NCBI GenBank assembly: GCA_900553415.1
Contig: USDH01000074.1
Span: forward strand, 1-7,582
DNA length: 7,582 nt
Source: an uncultured Collinsella sp.
GTDB lineage: Bacteria > Actinomycetota > Coriobacteriia > Coriobacteriales > Coriobacteriaceae
Direction: 5' to 3'
Both the position numbers and the translations under genes were made by a program. Positions 5,210 to 7,582 of this stretch are shown one piece after another. The notes beneath the pieces were generated by a model, which saw only the letters and a program-made list of their open reading frames with translations, ran no database searches and was not told the DNA's origin. Positions within the stretch are counted from its first letter, which is position 1; the number at the start of each line of letters is the position of its first letter.

Positions 5210-5215
5210 TATACT
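5210..5215 (+). promoter_or_regulatory. Possible -10 box of the clpC promoter
   Basis: TATACT, near the TATAAT consensus, lies in an AT-rich patch between the terminator and clpC. The position 17 nt upstream reads GGAAAA, not a TTGACA-like -35, so this is weakly supported. Transcription would begin near 5222 and give a leader of about 75 nt containing the 5234-5260 hairpin. Confidence 0.35.
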
Positions 5216-5233
5216 CCATATGGGTAAAGAGAC

Positions 5234-5260
5234 CAAAGCGCCGCCACGAGTGGCGCTTTG
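5234..5260. promoter_or_regulatory. 9-bp inverted repeat in the clpC leader
   Basis: CAAAGCGCC (5234-5242) and GGCGCTTTG (5252-5260) are perfect complements with a 9-nt loop, 35 nt before the clpC start codon. GCGTTTG follows, a poor T-tract. It could be a leader hairpin, a weak attenuator, or an operator. I see neither a CIRCE element (HrcA) nor a CtsR-type GGTCAAA tandem. In many Actinobacteria clp genes are controlled by ClgR, but I cannot show that this is its site. Confidence 0.5.
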
Positions 5261-5295
5261 CGTTTGAAAAACTAGCTCGTCTAAGAGGAACTAGC

Positions 5296-7582
5296 ATGTT
5301 AGACCGTTTTACCGATCGCGCGCGCAAGGTCATGTCCATGGCCAAGCAAGAGGCGCTCGATCTGCACTCAAATAAGGTGGGCACCGAGCACCTGCTGCTT
5401 GCGCTCGCTAAGGAGGACGAGGGTATTGCCGCCGAGGCACTGCGCTCGCTCGATATCTCCTACGATGACATCATGGATACCCTCAAAGAGGTCCAGACCA
5501 CGGTTCCCGAGCCCAGCGAGGAGACCGAGGCTGCCAAGCTCGCCTTTACGCCGCTCGTCATCAGCGTGATGGAGCGCTCCTTCCGCGTGGCACGCGAGAA
5601 CAACCAGACCTACGTTTCGACCGAGCACTTGCTGATCGGCATCGTCGAAGAGGGCAACGGCATGGCCATGGACATCCTCATGCGCCTGGGCGTGTCGTCT
5701 GCTTCCATTAAAAAGGCCATCGAAAAGCTCACTGCCAAGGATCAGGACAAGAAGCGTCCGCTCGCTGGCGCTGGCGCTGGTCGTCCCGGTGCGGGCCTGC
5801 CGTTCTTTAGCGGCTCGGATGCCTCTCAGCAAAAGGGGAGCGGCACCGACACGCTCAAGCAGTTCGCCACCAACCTCACGCAAAAGGCGCGCGACGGCGA
5901 GCTCGATCCCGTGATTGGCCGCGAAAAGGAAGTCCAGCGCATGATGGAGATCCTTTCGCGCCGCACCAAGAACAATCCGCTTATCTTGGGTGACCCCGGC
6001 GTGGGCAAGACGGCCATCGTCGAGGGCCTGGCACAGCAGATCGCTGCCGGCAACGTGCCCGAGAATCTTATGAACCAGAATATCTGGACGCTCGATCTGC
6101 CGGGTCTTGTTGCGGGCGCCAAGTATCGCGGTGAGTTTGAGGAGCGACTCAAGAACGTGATCCAGGAGGCGACCGAAGCCGACGACGTCATCTTGTTTAT
6201 CGACGAGATGCACACCATCATCGGTGCCGGTTCTGCCGAGGGTTCTATCGATGCGAGCTCTATGCTCAAGCCCGTGCTCGCGCGCGGTGCCTTCCAGATT
6301 ATCGGCGCCACCACGGCCGAGGAGTTCCGCAAGTACCTCACCAAGGACCCGGCCTTCGAGCGTCGCTTCCAGACCATCGATGTCGAGGAGCCGAGTGTCG
6401 AGGACACGGTCAAGATTCTGACTGCGCTCAAGCCGCGCTACGAGGAGCACCACCATGTGCGCTATACGCAGGGTGCTATCGAGGCCGCCGCGAACCTTTC
6501 CAACCGCTACATCCAGGATCGCTTCCTGCCCGATAAAGCCATCGACCTCATCGACGAGGCCGGTGCCCGCGCTCGCATCGCCGCGAATCGCGCGCCCGAG
6601 CCGGTGCGCGAGGCCGAGCATCGTATAGAGGAGCTCAAGGCCGCCGCGCAGGAGGCCACCGAGAGCGATGACATGAACAAGGCCGCCGAGATCACCGAGC
6701 AGCAGAAGGCTGCCGAGATTGAACTCGCCGAAGCCAAGGCCGCCTGGACCGCCGAGCTCGACGCCAGCCCGCTCACCATCGACGTGAGTCAGATTGCCGA
6801 CATCGTGTCCGTGACCTCTGGCGTGCCGGTTTCCTCGCTCACCGAGAGCGAGAGCCGGCGCCTGCTGCAGACCGAAAGCGTGCTCAAGACGCGCATCATC
6901 GGTCAGGACGAGGCAGTCGAGGCCGTCGCCAAGGCCGTGCGCCGCAGCCGTTCGCCGCTCAAGGACCCGCGTCGCCCCGGCGGCAGCTTTATCTTCCTGG
7001 GTCCCACCGGCACAGGCAAGACCGAGCTCGCCAAGACGCTCGCCGAGTACCTCTTTGGCAGCAAGGACGCGCTCATCAGCTTCGACATGTCCGAGTTCGG
7101 TAGCGAGTTCGAGGTCTCCAAGCTCATCGGTAGCCCTCCGGGTTACGTGGGTCACGACGAGGGCGGTCAGCTTACCAAGGCCGTTCGTCGTCACCCGTAT
7201 TCGGTCGTGCTGTTCGACGAGATCGAGAAGGCGCACCCCGATATCTTCAACATCTTGCTGCAGGTGCTGGAGGAGGGCCGCCTGACCGATAGCCGGGGCA
7301 AGACGGTCGACTTCCGCAACACCGTGATCATCATGACGTCCAACGTGGGCGCCCGCGAGATCGCGCAGGATGCGAGCGTGGGCTTTGGCACCACCGGCGA
7401 GCAGGGTCTCACGTCGAGTGAGATCCGCGGCCGCGCGATGGGCGAGCTCAAGCGCCTGTTCCGCCCCGAGCTGCTCAACCGTATCGACGATATTGTGGTG
7501 TTCCAGAAGCTCTCGGGCGAGAACCTGACTAAGATTGCGCACCTGCTGGTGGACGATCTGCGCCAGCGCCTGATCGCAAACG
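5296..7582 (+). CDS. clpC: ATP-dependent Clp protease ATP-binding subunit ClpC (3' end outside window)
   Basis: ClpC is a hexameric Hsp100 AAA+ unfoldase that threads damaged or regulatory proteins into the ClpP peptidase in the cytosol. 762 codons are visible; the family is about 810-860, so only the end of the D2 small domain is missing. Seen in order: the double Clp N-domain (1-145); a Gly/Ala-rich linker (about 150-180); D1 with Walker A GDPGVGKT (232-239), the pore loop around KYRG (Tyr277) and Walker B VILFIDEMH (298-306); a short coiled-coil/UVR-like middle domain (about 436-485), which marks ClpC and not ClpB; and D2 with Walker A GPTGTGKT (569-576), pore motif GYVG (616-619), Walker B VVLFDEIEKAH (637-647), the ClpP-docking tripeptide VGF (695-697) and FRPELLNRID (722-731) with the arginine finger. 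The ATG follows AGAGGA by 6 nt. D1 Walker A has Asp where Glu is common (GEPGVGKT). Both ATPase sites look intact. Confidence 0.97.
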   Translation, partial: MLDRFTDRARKVMSMAKQEALDLHSNKVGTEHLLLALAKEDEGIAAEALRSLDISYDDIMDTLKEVQTTVPEPSEETEAAKLAFTPLVISVMERSFRVARENNQTYVSTEHLLIGIVEEGNGMAMDILMRLGVSSASIKKAIEKLTAKDQDKKRPLAGAGAGRPGAGLPFFSGSDASQQKGSGTDTLKQFATNLTQKARDGELDPVIGREKEVQRMMEILSRRTKNNPLILGDPGVGKTAIVEGLAQQIAAGNVPENLMNQNIWTLDLPGLVAGAKYRGEFEERLKNVIQEATEADDVILFIDEMHTIIGAGSAEGSIDASSMLKPVLARGAFQIIGATTAEEFRKYLTKDPAFERRFQTIDVEEPSVEDTVKILTALKPRYEEHHHVRYTQGAIEAAANLSNRYIQDRFLPDKAIDLIDEAGARARIAANRAPEPVREAEHRIEELKAAAQEATESDDMNKAAEITEQQKAAEIELAEAKAAWTAELDASPLTIDVSQIADIVSVTSGVPVSSLTESESRRLLQTESVLKTRIIGQDEAVEAVAKAVRRSRSPLKDPRRPGGSFIFLGPTGTGKTELAKTLAEYLFGSKDALISFDMSEFGSEFEVSKLIGSPPGYVGHDEGGQLTKAVRRHPYSVVLFDEIEKAHPDIFNILLQVLEEGRLTDSRGKTVDFRNTVIIMTSNVGAREIAQDASVGFGTTGEQGLTSSEIRGRAMGELKRLFRPELLNRIDDIVVFQKLSGENLTKIAHLLVDDLRQRLIAN

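Noticed and set aside
5368..7542. 724-codon open frame on the - strand opposite clpC
   Set aside because: It is a mirror frame kept open by GC-rich codon use in clpC. The + strand frame has every ClpC motif in order; the antisense translation resembles no protein family and is Leu/Gly/Ala/His/Arg-rich as such shadows are.

Overview
The window looks like a chromosomal segment of a Gram-positive actinobacterium of the class Coriobacteriia, most likely Collinsella or a close relative. This rests on gene content (a catabolic-looking ornithine carbamoyltransferase next to a YfcC-type antiporter, a fused ThrE exporter, a DUF2798 membrane protein and an actinobacterial-type ClpC), on GC-rich codon use with strong SD sequences, and on intergenic repeats built around a GGGGAC core. 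The genus is an inference from memory of such sequences, not a search result. All five supported genes are on the + strand.

Region by region: (1) 2-439 is the C-terminal ~145 residues of an ornithine carbamoyltransferase, closed by a strong intrinsic terminator (455-491). (2) 587-2065 is a 492-residue YfcC/ArcD-like transporter. With the upstream gene it suggests an arginine deiminase (ADI) pathway, in which arginine is imported, ornithine exported and ATP made through carbamoyl phosphate. (3) 2066-2600 has no gene. It is a run of at least seven inverted repeats: a structured 3' UTR, a terminator-like hairpin, a ~117-nt long hairpin, and a cluster of four co-oriented GGGGAC repeats, the last being half of a REP-like element. 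(4) 2601-4169 is a 522-residue single-chain threonine/serine exporter family protein with an unusual acidic N-terminal extension. (5) 4170-4516 has no gene. A complete head-to-head REP pair starts at the first base after the exporter stop codon, a second and different inverted repeat follows, then a short palindrome and an intrinsic terminator that ends only 44 nt before the next start codon. (6) 4517-5110 is a four-helix DUF2798 membrane protein followed by a modest terminator. (7) 5296-7582 is clpC, the Hsp100 unfoldase of the ClpCP protease, open at the window's right edge after 762 codons. Its leader carries a 9-bp hairpin and a possible TATACT -10 box.

The first two genes form one metabolic module (ornithine/arginine). 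The exporter, the DUF2798 protein and ClpC appear to be independent transcription units, each with its own SD and bounded by terminators. The most noteworthy material is intergenic: two related GGGGAC REP-like elements (one half, one full mirror pair), a separate imperfect 22-bp inverted repeat, a long hairpin, and a terminator placed like an attenuator ahead of the DUF2798 gene. I see no defence system, CRISPR array, tRNA, rRNA, transposase gene or clear novel protein system here.
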